Below are positions 1-12,412 of a stretch of DNA of 64,000 nt, in pieces. Source of the DNA: Penicillium oxalicum (taxonomy: Eukaryota > Ascomycota > Eurotiomycetes > Eurotiales > Aspergillaceae). Location: contig NC_064655.1 in NCBI RefSeq assembly GCF_001723175.1, positions 620,001-684,000 of the forward strand, read 5' to 3'. The position numbers were made by a program, and so were the translations under genes. The notes beneath the pieces are model-generated. The model was given only the letters and a program-made list of their open reading frames with translations, did not search any database and was not told where the DNA came from. Each line of letters starts with the position of its first letter. Position 1 is the stretch's first letter.

Positions 1-2244
1 ACGTACTGGAGATTTTCGCTTTTTCCAATTATATCGAGCCCCCGTCATGAATCTACGCATGATCCAATGTCTGTAAATAGCTGATTTAGGTGGATTACAA
101 GCCACAAGTAGAAAATACCAGTAGAGCGATCTTTGTGTACTCTATAGGCCAGCCATTAGTCCATGGAGACTTCCGTTGACTGATAACAGCAACGTAGGTA
201 CAGGTCGCGAAAGACTGGTGAAGTAGTGTACTACTCTCCTCTCAACGTGAGAAGCACTCAAGGCATCACCAGCGGGGGCATATTATTGACTCTCAGCATT
301 ACTACTGACATGGATGATCGAATTGATCCTGATGGATGGCTTCAATTTGTCATCATTCAAATATTCAAATCCGGTGGTGATTCTCGTGCTGCAAAATGAC
401 GGCAACTTTTATCGGCACCATCAGTACGGGCAATATGTATTATTACTGATCAGGAAAATGACGGGAGGCCTTCATTCAAATCGCGTAGCGGCAGAGACAA
501 GACTACCTAGTTATTACAGCTTCTGTGCCTGAAAAATGTAGGTTTCAATCCAAACTCAGAAGCCATGGAGGTTCCGACCGGAAGTATATTTCACAGATGT
601 GCCTCGATAATCGCCAATGTACGGGCACTTTTTCTTGGCGCTGGAGCCAGAAACAGTAGTCCTCACTTCTCCATCGACTAGTAGGACTCCATTTACTTCC
701 CAAGTATATATTCTCAATTTCTCAATGGAACTAAATCCCCCCAAACTAGCCAGAATTTTCAGCGCTGTACAAAAAACTGCATGTGGCTTCCCTCCCTAGA
801 ACCAACGTCTCCCATTATCTCCGGTCAATCCGAGGAAAACGTTGGGAACGGGCACTACCCATCTAATCCTCTCACATTAGGGCTGGGGTTTACCTGAAAG
901 GATCAATCAAACCTAAGCAATTCATAGGTATAAGGTTATCACCCTCTGTGGGACATTGAAGTATCCATATACACGCGTAGCTCCAAGCGCCTGACTGAAC
1001 TGGGAATTGAAGGTCTCTTGTCCCCGGCAAATCTTACTGTCATACCTCAAAGTCAATCACAGCTAGACCTCTATATCAGATCTCGAGTCCCGTTATCTAG
1101 CATGCTCACTCAAACCTGGCTTCCCAAGAATTAGTGCCATCTGACCAGCCTGGTTACCTATCTCATCTCATTACTGAATAAATCCACCCGAGGTGTGCGG
1201 GTAAAGCGTGCAAAAGGATGTCGATTCTCGAGAATTCGGGAACCCCTTGCATCAATACAGATGATCTTCACTGCAAAGTCCGTGCTAGGTTCTATTCCCC
1301 CGGCACTGATCAGGCACAAACAGAGGCCCCCTTCATGAATTGCCCAGTGAGAAGGGATAGACAGGCGCCAAGTTCAAGTCAAGGGTTCTTTGGGTTTCTT
1401 TCTCTCGTGACTACACGTGAAAAAATCTCTGTGAAATTCTGTGCAACACATGGAAATGACGTGAACAGTCAACAGATTGTCTGGAACATACTGTTTGTTA
1501 TTTTTAGCCATGTTTGAGAGCCCTTTTCTGATGTCAATCGGGGTCCCTTCGTCCTTCACACATCCGCTGTGTAAGCCCCTTTCAAGGTTCTGTAGGAGGA
1601 TTGAGTCCAGTACCTTGCTGAGGGGCACCGAGAGTCAGGCCGCAACATGAAGTGACTTCGCACCAGCGCTAGGACTCCGGAGATGTTGTCAATGTTGTGG
1701 ACTCTCCCTACCACAAGATTTTCTAACGCGGCCCAAAGAATGATTAAATTCGATCATCTTGAGACTACTCCAGTACGTACATCGACATGATTTGTATATA
1801 ATTTCCAGAATAAAAGAAAACAACCTTAACATCCAGCTTCAAGGGTCATAGTGGTAGCGAGACCTGCCACTATTTGAATTGAAGTCAAGATGAACATTGC
1901 CTAGCTAATCCAATATATAAGTGATGATTTGATCAGTACCAAATTGCCCATTCATCTGAGTATGTACTAGGGTAGCCCGTCTGTGGAGACGTGAGTGAAC
2001 CCTGAAGTTGGTGGAGGGGGATCTTTGCAGAGTGCCGGACGTGCTGCCATATATGTCTCTGTCGGGTAGGATCGTCTTCGACATTATACCACCGGGGTTC
2101 CCGCCCCTCAACCTAGCATTCTCAGCCATAAAATAAATCAATAGTAGGCTCGACCTTGATCCGACCTACAGGATAAAGATTAAATGTCATGGATGAAATG
2201 AAGCCATCATAATGTGGTTCATTCGCTTCATCTCTGCCGTATCC
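1..2244. other. Gene-free stretch at left edge
   Basis: I see no supportable gene here. All open frames are short, overlap each other on both strands and show no recognisable domain or intron-joined continuation. The base composition is ordinary and there is no obvious transposon or AT-rich decayed element. Confidence 0.5.
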
Positions 2245-2499
2245 TCAAAAGAAGTTAGGCCATCCATCATCCTGGCACGCCTCACATGGTCCCGCAACTT
2301 TCGGGAGCGTCCGACCCACGTAGATCATGTACTTGCGCCAAACCTGTGAGTAGGGCCTGAATCGTCTCTGGGTGACAATCACACACGGCTGTTGATCCGG
2401 TCGCTGTACGGCCTTGTCGCATTTGCCAATTCCGGTGACACATACATGGCCACAGCCAAACTGGCTGGAATGATCCATGACTATGAGATGACACATCAT
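2245..2499 (-). CDS. Small Cys/His-rich protein, unknown function
   Basis: This is a single-exon frame of 84 residues. It begins with two consecutive Met codons and ends TGA after a C-terminal Asn-Phe-Phe. It contains Cys3, a Cys-Gly-His at residues 16-18, Cys20, Cys27, Cys39 and a final Cys-x2-Cys at 72-75. That spacing resembles short uncharacterised ascomycete proteins with a CGH motif followed by paired cysteines, which may bind a metal; I know no function for them. The regular Cys spacing and conserved-looking Trp/Tyr/Arg segment argue for a real gene, but an overlapping frame of 70 residues on the same strand shows that the case is not closed. No neighbour within 1.4 kb explains it. Confidence 0.5.
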   Translation of the reverse strand: MMCHLIVMDHSSQFGCGHVCVTGIGKCDKAVQRPDQQPCVIVTQRRFRPYSQVWRKYMIYVGRTLPKVAGPCEACQDDGWPNFF

Positions 2500-3860
2500 T
2501 AGTCGGTGGGCATTTGGAGGTTCTGCTTATGTAGCAGATCTGATAGCCTTGTACACGTTGTCGAGGGGGGAGCGGGTTCTTTTGGCACCGTGGTGTTTAA
2601 TGGTAGATGGATATGTCGGTGAGTAATACACTCAAGTAGTAGAAAGGCGGGACGTGGTCTAGAAGTTGTTCATAGATCAGAAAAAGAGAATACTTGGCTG
2701 TGAGATCTGGATGTTTATATTATGTACTACAAGATTGGATGAAACCATTGAATAGGCATGCCGTAGTAGCTTGATATAATCTGAAATCCAGGGCGACCGG
2801 TTGCCGGCTCGTGGTTCTTTCACTGCCAACATAGAACAAGGCTGCCTGGGGTACGGTTTCCATGATCCATCCTCACACAAAGAGTGACAATGGACAAAGC
2901 AATTGGTAGTCTCGAGGGTGCTGCCCAGGTGAATTATCGGCGGTTGAGGGTCGCTACTGCTCCCGAGTCCAGACTCGCTCGTATTCACATCTCTCATTGT
3001 CTTGTCTAGAGCCAACTGAACAAGGTCAGAGGAAGAGAGAATGAACAGCCCTTTTAGACTTGAGAGGTCTGCCTTTCCCTGTCATACACTTGGGCGTCTC
3101 TCATTGTCTCATCTGCAAATTTCAATCATTCCCTGTCGACTGTCCACCAGGAATGGAGAGCAGACCGGTGCTTTGTCCCAAGGTAAACGAGCATGTAGGA
3201 AAAAGGAACACAAACCAATCCCAGCGTGAGGGGAGGGAGCAGACGTGGAAGCCTTACAAGCCAGGCTACACAGCGTCCCGGTCCGCATGACACCACGTGA
3301 CTCATGCGGCTTATGCATCCCCTTGTGGTTTCCATTCGCTGCCACATTTCCTAGCGGTCTGGACTGGATCTGGACATCATCGACGACAAGGCTGGAGGAC
3401 TCGCAGGCCGGGATCGTTGGAAACCATGGGAGGAGTCATCAACTGATCACCCATGAGTGATTCTGAATAAGATAGACTGTACCAGACTGGAGAAAATAAT
3501 AAGAGACGAGGTCTGACTGGAGCCTTGACATAGCACATCGGCCTGCGAGACCTCGACACTGTCCGCATCGCAAGCTTATGGCTGGCGCCCAGAATCCTCA
3601 AGATTGCTCAGAGGCCGGTCCTGAACGGTCTTCATCAGTCAGCGACCCAGCGGTCAAGGTTCTCGCCGGGCGATTTTGCTAATCCATGCGGTTCGGTATC
3701 TTTCTTCTTCGGATCACCTTATGGATCGGACCCAACGGCTCTCCGGGACGTGATTTGTCTAGCGGGATTTCTTGTCTGATCACTTTCGCACGATAACTCC
3801 ACCGTGCCCACTCTTATTCGTCATATGCGTTTCTATTCCCGAAGGCTGTTGTTTCGCCGC
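2500..3860. other. Intergenic region upstream of peroxiredoxin
   Basis: No gene is supported. Several overlapping short frames occur on both strands around 3041-3600, none with a domain. A CACGTGA box lies at 3294-3300, about 700 bp before the peroxiredoxin start. Confidence 0.45.
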
Positions 3861-3872
3861 CAGTCCTCGCGG

Positions 3873-3880
3873 AATATTAA
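3873..3880 (+). promoter_or_regulatory. TATA-like element of the peroxiredoxin gene
   Basis: AATATTAA lies about 120 bp before the start codon and is followed by a CT-rich leader (about 3950-3980), the usual arrangement of strongly expressed Aspergillus genes. I saw no clear Yap1-type TTASTAA site nearby. Confidence 0.35.
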
Positions 3881-3996
3881 AGCCGCGGATTGCCCCTCGT
3901 TCTCTTATCAATTCATCCCCCAATCTCGACTATCACTCCGAGTCTCTGATCTTCTATCCTCTCTCTCTCTTCTCTTCACCAATCAATCTTGCAAAC

Positions 3997-4895
3997 ATGT
4001 CTCTCAAGGCCGGTGACAGCTTCCCCCAGGACGTGACCTTCTCGTATGTGCTACCACCCGAAAAATTGCCTTGTTGTACTCTCTTCTTTTCACTCCCCCC
4101 CCTCCCTCTTCCCTCCCGTCTTGTGCTTAGCCTCCTCCAATTCTTGCCTTTCCATCTCGTCGTGGACCGACTGGTTTACTGATCCATCATTCAACAGCTA
4201 CATCCCGTGGGCGGAGGAGTCCAGCGAGATCACCTCCTGCGGTATCCCCATCAACTACCACGCCTCCAAGGAGTGGGCTGACAAGAAGGTCATCCTCTTC
4301 GCTCTGCCCGGTTCGTGACTCCCTCGAAGATTGTCCTCACCCCCCTCTTCCTATCTTCTGTTTCTCCTCTGGTGCCTTGGTGATGCAACTGGTTGAAGGC
4401 GGAAGGTGGACAGTGACCGTCATGTATTCTCCTGCTGACTCTAGTTGAAATTGCAGGTGCTTTCACCCCCGTCTGCTCTGCCAACCACGTCCCCGAGTAC
4501 ATCCAGAAGCTCCCTGAGATCCGTGCCAAGGGTGTCGACGTCGTTGCCGTCCTCGCTTACAACGATGCCTACGTGATGAGCGCCTGGGGCAAGGCCAACG
4601 GCGTCACCGGTGACGACATTGTATGTTGTCCCCCTTCTACTTCCTTCTCGATCTTGAATCATTTCCCTTTACATGTAATATCTTCTTCATGCTGACATCA
4701 AATTCCCCTCTTCAGCTGTTCCTCTCCGACCCCGAGGCCAAGTTCTCCAAGAGCATTGGCTGGGCTGATGCTGAGGGCCGTACCTACCGCTACGCCATCG
4801 TCATCGACCACGGCAAGGTCACCTACGCCGCCAAGGAGGCTGCTAAGAATGTCCTGGAGGTCACCTCTGCCGACCACGTCTACAAGCAGCTGTAA
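3997..4895 (+). CDS. pmp20: Peroxiredoxin, PMP20 / Asp f 3 type
   Basis: Thiol peroxidase of the Prx5 subfamily that reduces hydrogen and organic peroxides. Homologues are known as peroxisomal PMP20 and as the fungal allergen Asp f 3. Exons are 3997-4043, 4198-4310, 4457-4620 and 4716-4895, giving 167 residues, the family's normal length. The peroxidatic cysteine is Cys60 in the motif GAFTPVC, with a second conserved cysteine at Cys30, matching the two cysteines of Asp f 3. The protein ends Lys-Gln-Leu, only a weak match to a PTS1 peroxisomal signal, so location is uncertain. Intron 2 begins with the unusual donor GTTCGT, but both junctions restore the conserved frame. The leader is CT-rich, and codon use (Ctc/Gtc/Aag) suggests high expression. 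It stands alone, with a large intergenic space on both sides. Confidence 0.95.
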
Positions 4896-6150
4896 GCGTG
4901 TGTTGGGCGGGATGATCAGTCCTCCTTCTCATCCTTTCTCTCGTTCTCCCTCTTCCCTACCTTTCTTCCCCTCCCACTCGGTCGACCGCTTTCCACGACT
5001 TGGCGCACACATAGAGCTCTCAATGGGCATAGATTATTAGATGGGCGCATTTGATTATTGACCAATTCGTGCATCTTGCATCCCCACCCCCCCTCCTTTC
5101 TCTCTCTCATTTTTTACACCCCCTTCCCAACCCTGTGTGCCATGTTGCCTGGTTTGCGTCGACTATCATAGATTAGAAATACATCATCACGAAGCTATGA
5201 CGAAACTCGAATGATCTTGCCTCTGATAATATCAACTCCGTAACCTACTAGGTACGTCGCAGTAGATACCGCTACATGTACCATATATATCACCACTCTA
5301 CAAGCACCCGATGTACTCCCGCCTGCGTCCATAAAAAGTACTCTCCATACACCTACTCGATCCTTGATAGACAGAGTATATATACGTAGTAATACGTAGT
5401 ATCTAGGATACTCCTACACCCTAACATGTCATTTCACCCCTCTCACCATAGAACAATGTAACAATGTATCCCTAATATGTTAGAGATAGAGAGTAGAGAC
5501 CATCCATACTCTCCTCCCGTCAACACCTGATTGGCGACGCATCTTCCCACTAGACGTGCCCTCCATAAGGTTGCCGAGAACAGGTCAAAGCAATCCCCCC
5601 CCCCCCCCCCCCCCCCCGGGCCTCCCGCTAGTCAGACATGCTAACCGACCACTTTCCGATCAGGGATCAGGGTCCGAGGTGGACATGCCATGTTCGGCTG
5701 GTGGGGGGGGGGAAGGAAAGGAGGAACGTATAGAGGAGATTTTTCGGGAATGGTGGGTGGGGTCTATTAGGATCCATGTGGTGTGTACTGGGCTGATTGG
5801 GGTAGGTACTACGAGATGATGGTGTCTTTGTAATCATATATCACTGGGGTGAGTAGACAGGTGGTTAGGCACTGCTGTTGAATTATTTTTAATTCTAGGA
5901 ACGGATGTTCTTGATATGCAAAAAAAACACTGCTGCTAGAGACTAGATATAGCTGTGTAGAAAGACTCATTCATCGATGCAATTGTGGTATAAAGCGGGA
6001 GTTACTGGGATATTCCAAACGCCAAAGTAAAGCCATCAGAAAGAAAGAAAAGAAAGAGGGGAGGGAGGAAAAAGGAAAGAAAAGGTTGACAAGAGGGATC
6101 ATTGCACAGGTTTAATCATCGGCACGATTGTCAGAGACGGTGCATCAAAG
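4896..6150. other. Convergent intergenic region with homopolymer tracts
   Basis: This lies between the 3' ends of the peroxiredoxin and mtc5 genes. It holds CT-rich 3'UTR sequence and several repeated TACGTAGTA-like triplets near 5385-5400. It also holds the C and G tracts listed separately and an A/G-rich stretch at about 6040-6085, just downstream of the mtc5 stop. No gene seen. Confidence 0.5.
5595..5617 (+). repeat. Poly-C tract (23 C)
   Basis: An uninterrupted run of 23 C followed by GGG. A run of 10 G lies about 85 bp further on (5703-5712). Confidence 0.9.
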
Positions 6151-9100
6151 TCATTTCCCTCGACTCTTGGGCGCCGCAATGGCAACCGACCGATTCTTCT
6201 TGCGATCGTCCTTGGATCGCAAGCCTTGACTCAACCCACCGCCCATGCCCCTGGCGAGAGATGCAAAGGGCGAGGATTCCTGCCACACATCCAGATCAAC
6301 CTGCGGCTGGATGGCACCACCCTTGGCAACGGGGGAGTTGCGACCGCTGGATTCGCGGCCAGATAAGGGTTCTGATTGACGACGCCGATGCGCCTTCTCC
6401 CGCATCGCCAGGCGCCGTTGAGCCGCCTCAACTTCCGGGCCATCTGAATGCACTCGAGATGTCGTGGGAGGGTCGCACACGGGCATGGGCGCTTGGACCA
6501 TCACAAAATCGGAACACTGGCAGCCGCAACCGCGAGGGCACGTGGGAAGCGTGAGTGAAGCTAAGGGTGATGGTGTGGGATTCCCGCGCCGATTGATTGG
6601 GCTGGAGAACCAGCGACGGTGGCAAGGGAAGCAGCTCGCGTGGCCACAGCCCAAACACGGCACCAGCATCGTGTCGGGGACTTCACCGCAAATGACGCAA
6701 GAAGTCCGAGTGGGAAGCGGATAGCGAGGTTTGCAATTGGAGCATTTCAAGAGAGTCTTCTTCGCTCGACGGGATCGCTTATTGGGTGTCTCGGGCATGA
6801 TGGAAGGAGCAAAAATGGAAGATTTTTGAGCATGACCGCAGTTCGTACAGTGGCGCTGGAGATCCAGGCCCTGGAGCGCCTGCGGCAATTGTTCAGTCGG
6901 GGTCACCTCGGGCAGGGAAGGAGTCGGAGTGGGCTGTTGGGCGCTGTGATAACGGCTGTTTTTCGGATCATCCTCCAGGGCAGAAAAGATCGCCCCGATT
7001 TTCAACATCTCACTCCGCTGCAGGTGCAACCCCCATGTCGATAGGAGTTCAGCATACGCAGCGCGGTACGAATGGTACAACTGAAACTTGTTTCGATCCA
7101 GTAAAGATTCCGAGGCAGCGTGAGCATGACTATCAAACGCAGTTTGATTCTTGAGCGTGACCTTGGAGCGGACGGCGGGCTTCACTCGTTGAGGTGGGCG
7201 TTCGCTGTCAGTCTCGGACGATGCCTGTTGGCAAGTTAGCAGGGAGGATCACGGCGAAAGAAACAAGCCGTTCAAACACGGGACACATAACATACCGCCG
7301 GTGCACTAGTCACGCCAGAACTCTGCCGAATGATTGACTTCTTCTTGCTGAAAGTACTGGTAGGCGGAGATGTGGAGGATGGCCCAAAGGTGAATGAGCG
7401 CGAGAACGATGACGCGAGTGCGGACCCAAAGCCGGACCCGCTTCGTGGCTGGGATTGCTGTTCAGGGGAGGCTGCAATGGAAACGTTGTGACTCGGAGCC
7501 TTTCGGTCACTCGAGATACCTTGTGGGCGAGATGTCATGGGTGGGGTGGTCCCGGTCGAGAAAGGAGGAGTGGACTCCAATCGCCAAGTCTCACCGGAGG
7601 AACGCGCCGACGGTTGAGGCGCAAGGTGTTGGAGGTGTTGGGACTCGCGAGGGAACGATGAAGCCGGAGTAGCAGCTACAGACTTGATGTTTTGTATGGT
7701 GGAAGCAACCGAAGAAAAGTCCAGCGAGAATGCTGCTTGCTCTTCAAGGCGAGGCTCCGATCTTTTCTGGGCTTCAGCTTGCTGACTTGGTCCGAGCAGT
7801 ACACAAGAAAGCATGGCCACCATTTGAACATCCCCAATGCGTTCAAAATGATCGAATAGAGCAGGAATCAGCCAGTGGCTTCCCATGGGATGATTGCCCC
7901 ATCGAATCACACTGCCCGCGACCTCTCTGTATAGCTTGCCTTTCTCGGATAAAGGCGTGGCCAAAACTCCATCAGCGCCCTTTAGTAGCCGGGCTGATCC
8001 CACTGGCATGTCTCCCGACGACAGCTGCGTCTGGTGAGCCTGCAATACCAGTTTCACAAGACCCCAGATCTGAGCCAACTCGAAGCATCCAGCATCCAAG
8101 GCAACGGCAGCATTGTGGGCACATGCGTCTGTTCCTTGGCCGCAAACCCGATACTTGCTGGCCAGCTCCCGCTTCACAGGCAACAGATCGTTGAGATCGT
8201 GAATCGAAACCACATTTCGAGGGTTCTCGGATGCTTTGGTTGCGACGACCCCTCCAATCGATCGCTGAGAATTGTCCGTCGACCTTGGTCTATAAACCCC
8301 CGTGCTACCGGCGCTGCGCCAGGTTTGAGATTCTTGAAAGCGCGCCGGTAAACCTGAAATGATATCCGATGATCCCGAAGAGCTCGAGGTCTCGGAGTAT
8401 GAGTCGTCAGAGTAGTCCGATGCACCATCGTCAGTGCTCGCCACGGTGCCTGTCACGCGCGGGCCCGGGGAGCTCGTCTGCAACCTCCCAAAGCCTTCAA
8501 AAACCTTGTCTGATCTGGATAGGCGGCTCATTTCTTTGAACCCGATGCTTTCAAACAGCTCGATCGATTTGTCCTTTTTGGGAGGGAAGAAGCAGACGAG
8601 GCGGCCATCGTTGGCCCACAATGCGCCGCAGGCCTTGGCCACAGGCACCATCACATTGGCGTTGACGGGTCGAAGCATATCCGAGCTCATCCCTAATTCT
8701 TGACTTTGAGTCATACCCACTTCGTCTTCATCGCTGGATTCCCCCTCCAGCTCGCCGCCGACGGGTGATTTGACATTTTCACCCGTCTCGCCCAAAATCC
8801 AGGCGATACTATCCTCGAGACTGCTCTCGCCCAGGAGATAGCGCACGGCACCTTCCAAGCAGCCCCGTTTCTTGGACATGAAAGTCTCGGCTATTGTTCT
8901 TAAATCTCCTCTGAGCTTCTGAGACAGCTCATCTGTCACAGCCGCCGTCTTTTGAAAGTTGAACGTGGGAATGGCTGTCTTCGGATAGCTGACGGGGAAC
9001 TTGATGTCAACCTTGAGAAAGAGAGATGAACCATCCCCGCCCCAGGGACCGTTCAGCGATATCGAAATCTTTCTCTGTCGTACGTCAACCGACTCAAATG

Positions 9101-10517
9101 CAACTTTGGTGAATTTCTCCCCTACGTGGCTGATTTCATCGCCCAGCGTCTCAATGTCCCAGCCGGAAATCTTCACCCCGCGCATCCACGCGATCGGGTT
9201 AGTGTCAGCACGCAAGTTTGAACGCGGCTGCATCCCCATGCGAGTGTCTACCGGGTTATGCGACCACGGCCTGGCATGTGAGACCGAGATGGCGTTCATT
9301 CCCGGACTACCGGGATACGGAGTACTCGCATGATTTGGACTGACTGAAGAAACACAATCAGTTTCTTCAACATCCAAATCTGAGTTGACGTCCCTGAAGC
9401 TTCGATAAACCGCACCTAAACGTGTCACATGGCGCGTTGATATAAAGGACTTTCCTTTTTCATACCCGACCCGAGACAGGATTTCGGGGTCTACTCTGTG
9501 CAGACGCAGCTCGCGGTCGGTTCCCCAAGTGACAAGTTGAAACTCCCGATTGTCGACACCGTCCACGACACCTCCACGTGGGCGCCACAGAAACTCCTTC
9601 ACTTGGCCCTTGTGCCCTGGGAAGCTGTGGACAAGAGGCAGATCATCCTCCGGGTTGCTCCCCTCGCCTGCTCGTCGGCTGTAGAGGTGCAGGTCACTGT
9701 TGCCTCTTTGCGGCATCGCTAGTACTCCCCATCCAAAGGGTGTATTCCGAGCTCGCCACACCGGAAATGGCGTACGAATCAACTTCTCTGGAACTTCCGT
9801 ATCTGTCGTGTAATCCCAGAATTTGATGGTCTTGTCCAACGAGCATGTGGCAAGAGCGCCTCGCCTTACGCGGTTCCAATCCACACCGTAGATCTTGGTG
9901 TCGTGAGCTTCGATCGATTTGATCGGGTAGGCGCCCATTCTGTCATCCCAGATGCGCAGATAACGATCGTGCGAGCTTGCAATCACATGCGGATCCTGTC
10001 GATTCCATTTGACTTGCGTGGCGCCAGTAAACCAGTCCGAAAAGGAAATGACAGGCCTAGAAGGAGTGCGTAAATCCCAGCAATGAACAAAGCTGTCGAC
10101 CGCGCAAGTGGCCAGAACGTCGGGATGGAAGGCGGACCAATTGATGTCGGTAATGGCTCGTGAGTGAGCATGCAAGACATATTGGATTGAATTTTGCCAT
10201 GTTTTCGTGGCCAGATTCCAGACCAGAGCCTTTTGATTGGAAGTGCTGACCACCCAGTAGTCACGCGAAGCAAAGGGCGACCATTGCACATCAGCGACCT
10301 CCCAGGGAGTGTGGTGAGGAAGATATCGCGGTGGAGAATACGGAGAATCCAGGTCGATGACATGGAGACCCTCCTTGGATGCCAGGACTACATCACGTCC
10401 ACAGGGAGATATGGACATGGAACCAACCGGCTGTTCCACATGAAAGGAACTGTCCTCATCGAACGTCGGACTTTCAAAGGCCGACGTGAGTGGCCGAGGC
10501 TCCATCGAGCTTGACAT
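6151..10517 (-). CDS. mtc5: SEA/GATOR2 complex subunit Mtc5 (WDR59 homologue)
   Basis: Subunit of the vacuole-associated SEA complex (GATOR2 in animals), which links amino-acid status to TORC1. Exon 1 is 10517-7296 and exon 2 is 7224-6151, joined by a 71-nt intron with donor GTATGT; the protein has 1431 residues. WD40 repeats occupy about residues 90-345 (several Trp-Asp endings, for example at CWDLR, RIWDD and FWDY). An RWD domain follows at about 455-565. A Ser-rich linker leads to a C-terminal double zinc structure: Cys pairs at about 1200 and 1235, then a RING-like C-x2-C...CLGCGHASC region from about 1250. This order (WD40, RWD, zinc/RING) is diagnostic of WDR59. It shares a 498-bp divergent promoter with ubc13. 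The N-terminus is the first in-frame Met. Confidence 0.92.
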
Positions 10518-11015
10518 CGTGACAGCGGGGATCGGCCGTCCCGACCACGACAGGCCTTTACGAGATGGCCAGGTCTTCCAGCCGTAGTGCCGATCTGTCC
10601 AAGAGTTTTGACCCCTGTTCTTTCATTACATGGGAGCACACAACATGTCTTGATCTCAGTATCTCGCGTGCCCAAGGAAAGCCAGGCGCGATAACGGAAC
10701 GGAGGGCTGTGGCTGGGGCTGTGGCGCAACTGTATCCACCTGAGGAGCAGCACGGCAGCTACGGCCATCCGCAGAACCCCGCGATGCAGTGCCCCTCGGC
10801 CGCTTCCTGGACGTTCTGTTGTTGACTCGGATTTCAGACCCATCAAAGTCCCCGTTGGACCCTCCCAAGCCTCGAGTCGAAGACTTGACACCATTCCAAA
10901 CACTTTCTTGCCATTCATCCCGCAGGTATCGCTATCCACCGTACCACGGGCTTTCTTCTTGTCTCCCTCTCTCTCCTCTCAGTCATCCTTCGTCTTCCGC
11001 ATAAATAAATCCAGC
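10518..11015. promoter_or_regulatory. Divergent promoter region mtc5 / ubc13
   Basis: 498 bp separate the two divergent start codons. The half next to ubc13 is CT-rich (about 10950-10985). I see no convincing TATA box for either gene. Frames across the region are shadows without domains. Confidence 0.55.
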
Positions 11016-11683
11016 ATGGCTTTGCCCAAGCGCATTATCAAAGAGACGGAACGTCTCATGGCAGAGCCGTAAGAACACTCGTGAAGCTGTCCTCGTAACT
11101 CTGCATGTACCGCGACTGACTCGATCGTCTTCACATGGGTGATAGTGTTCCCGGAATTAATGCCGTTCCCCATGAAGATAACTTGCGATACTTTGATGTC
11201 TCCATTCACGGTCCCGCCCAATCTCCATATGAGGGTATGTTCACCTGGAACACATTCACTCTTTCGTCCCAAATACTCACGAAAAGCACTAGGTGGCATT
11301 TTCCGCCTGGAGCTGTTCTTGCCCGATGATTATCCCATGACTCCGCCCAAGATTCGTTTCCTGACCAAAATCTATCACCCCAATATTGATCGTCTGGGCC
11401 GCATTTGCTTGGACGTTCTGAAGAGTAAGAATACCCTGTGCCCTGTGCCTGGCCGATAATTGAATTGCTTTGATTTTGACCGTTTTTGTTATTCTTTGCT
11501 GTTACAGACAACTGGTCGCCTGCTCTCCAAATTCGCACGATCCTGCTCTCCATCCAGGCACTACTCGGTGCTCCCAACCCCGATGACCCCCTTGCCAACG
11601 ACGTTGCCCAGCGCTGGAAAGATGATGAGCCGGCAGCCATTCAGACAGCCAAGGAGTGGACCCGTACACATGCTATGGCTTAG
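11016..11683 (+). CDS. ubc13: Ubiquitin-conjugating enzyme E2, Ubc13 type
   Basis: With the variant E2 Mms2, Ubc13 builds Lys63-linked ubiquitin chains used in post-replication repair (PCNA polyubiquitination) and signalling. Exons are 11016-11068, 11146-11234, 11293-11424 and 11508-11683, giving 149 residues, the normal E2 core length without extensions. The catalytic site is Cys86 in GRICLDVL, preceded by the HPN motif at 76-78. The sequence [11 protein letters not shown] after the active site and the [10 protein letters not shown] segment are typical of Ubc13 rather than Ubc4/5. The extreme N-terminus (ALPKRIIKE) also matches Ubc13. It lies divergent to mtc5 and convergent with las17. Confidence 0.96.
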
Positions 11684-12412
11684 ATGAAATAAAATTTCTA
11701 CGTGACCACGATCAAAAGACACCGAAATCAGAGTCATCCAGGGCCTGAAGAACTGTCGGATAGGAACAAGTCTGGTCGTATCCTCACGCACCGGTCTGGC
11801 TTTTTCTTCTTTCCCATAAGCCCATAAGTGATTCATGTATACCTCCATGGCGTGGAATTGTAGGCCCACTGCGCTCAGTCGACACACGAGATACACTTCT
11901 TGTGCGGGAGAGATTGGTAGTAGTCATGTCGATTGCAGAGCGTCGCAGTCCATGGATTGATGATAAGCCTTTCAGACTCGAGGGATTAATTCACTAGTTC
12001 ACACACGTACTCCTGCATTTTTTACATCATTACTAAATACCTTGTTGTTCGACACACCGTGAGAGCATTATCAATCTCATCAAAGTATTCATGAACGATA
12101 AGGATATCTACCGGACTGTCGCGCGAACCTACACTCCGAACCACTAAGCTGTACACGTATGTGACCGAGAAATTGGTACCTGAGGCCTGGATTGCAGAGT
12201 GACTATATAGCTGTTGCTCGTCTATCTTACCAAAGGTATATGTACAGTAGAGCCGTCCTTGTTCAGACTGAAGGCTGAGGCTAGCGGGTTGACTTTTGAG
12301 CAATCCATTCACCCAAAGGCAGGAATGCGATGCATTATCATAGCAAAACATGACCATTGAGCCGCAGGCTTTTCTTCGAAAGAGATTACGACCTATTGAG
12401 TGACTTGATTGC
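11684..12412. other. Convergent intergenic region ubc13 / las17
   Basis: This is 3'UTR sequence of both genes. An AATAAA-like AAATAAAAT occurs just after the ubc13 stop (about 11688). No further gene is supported. Confidence 0.5.
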
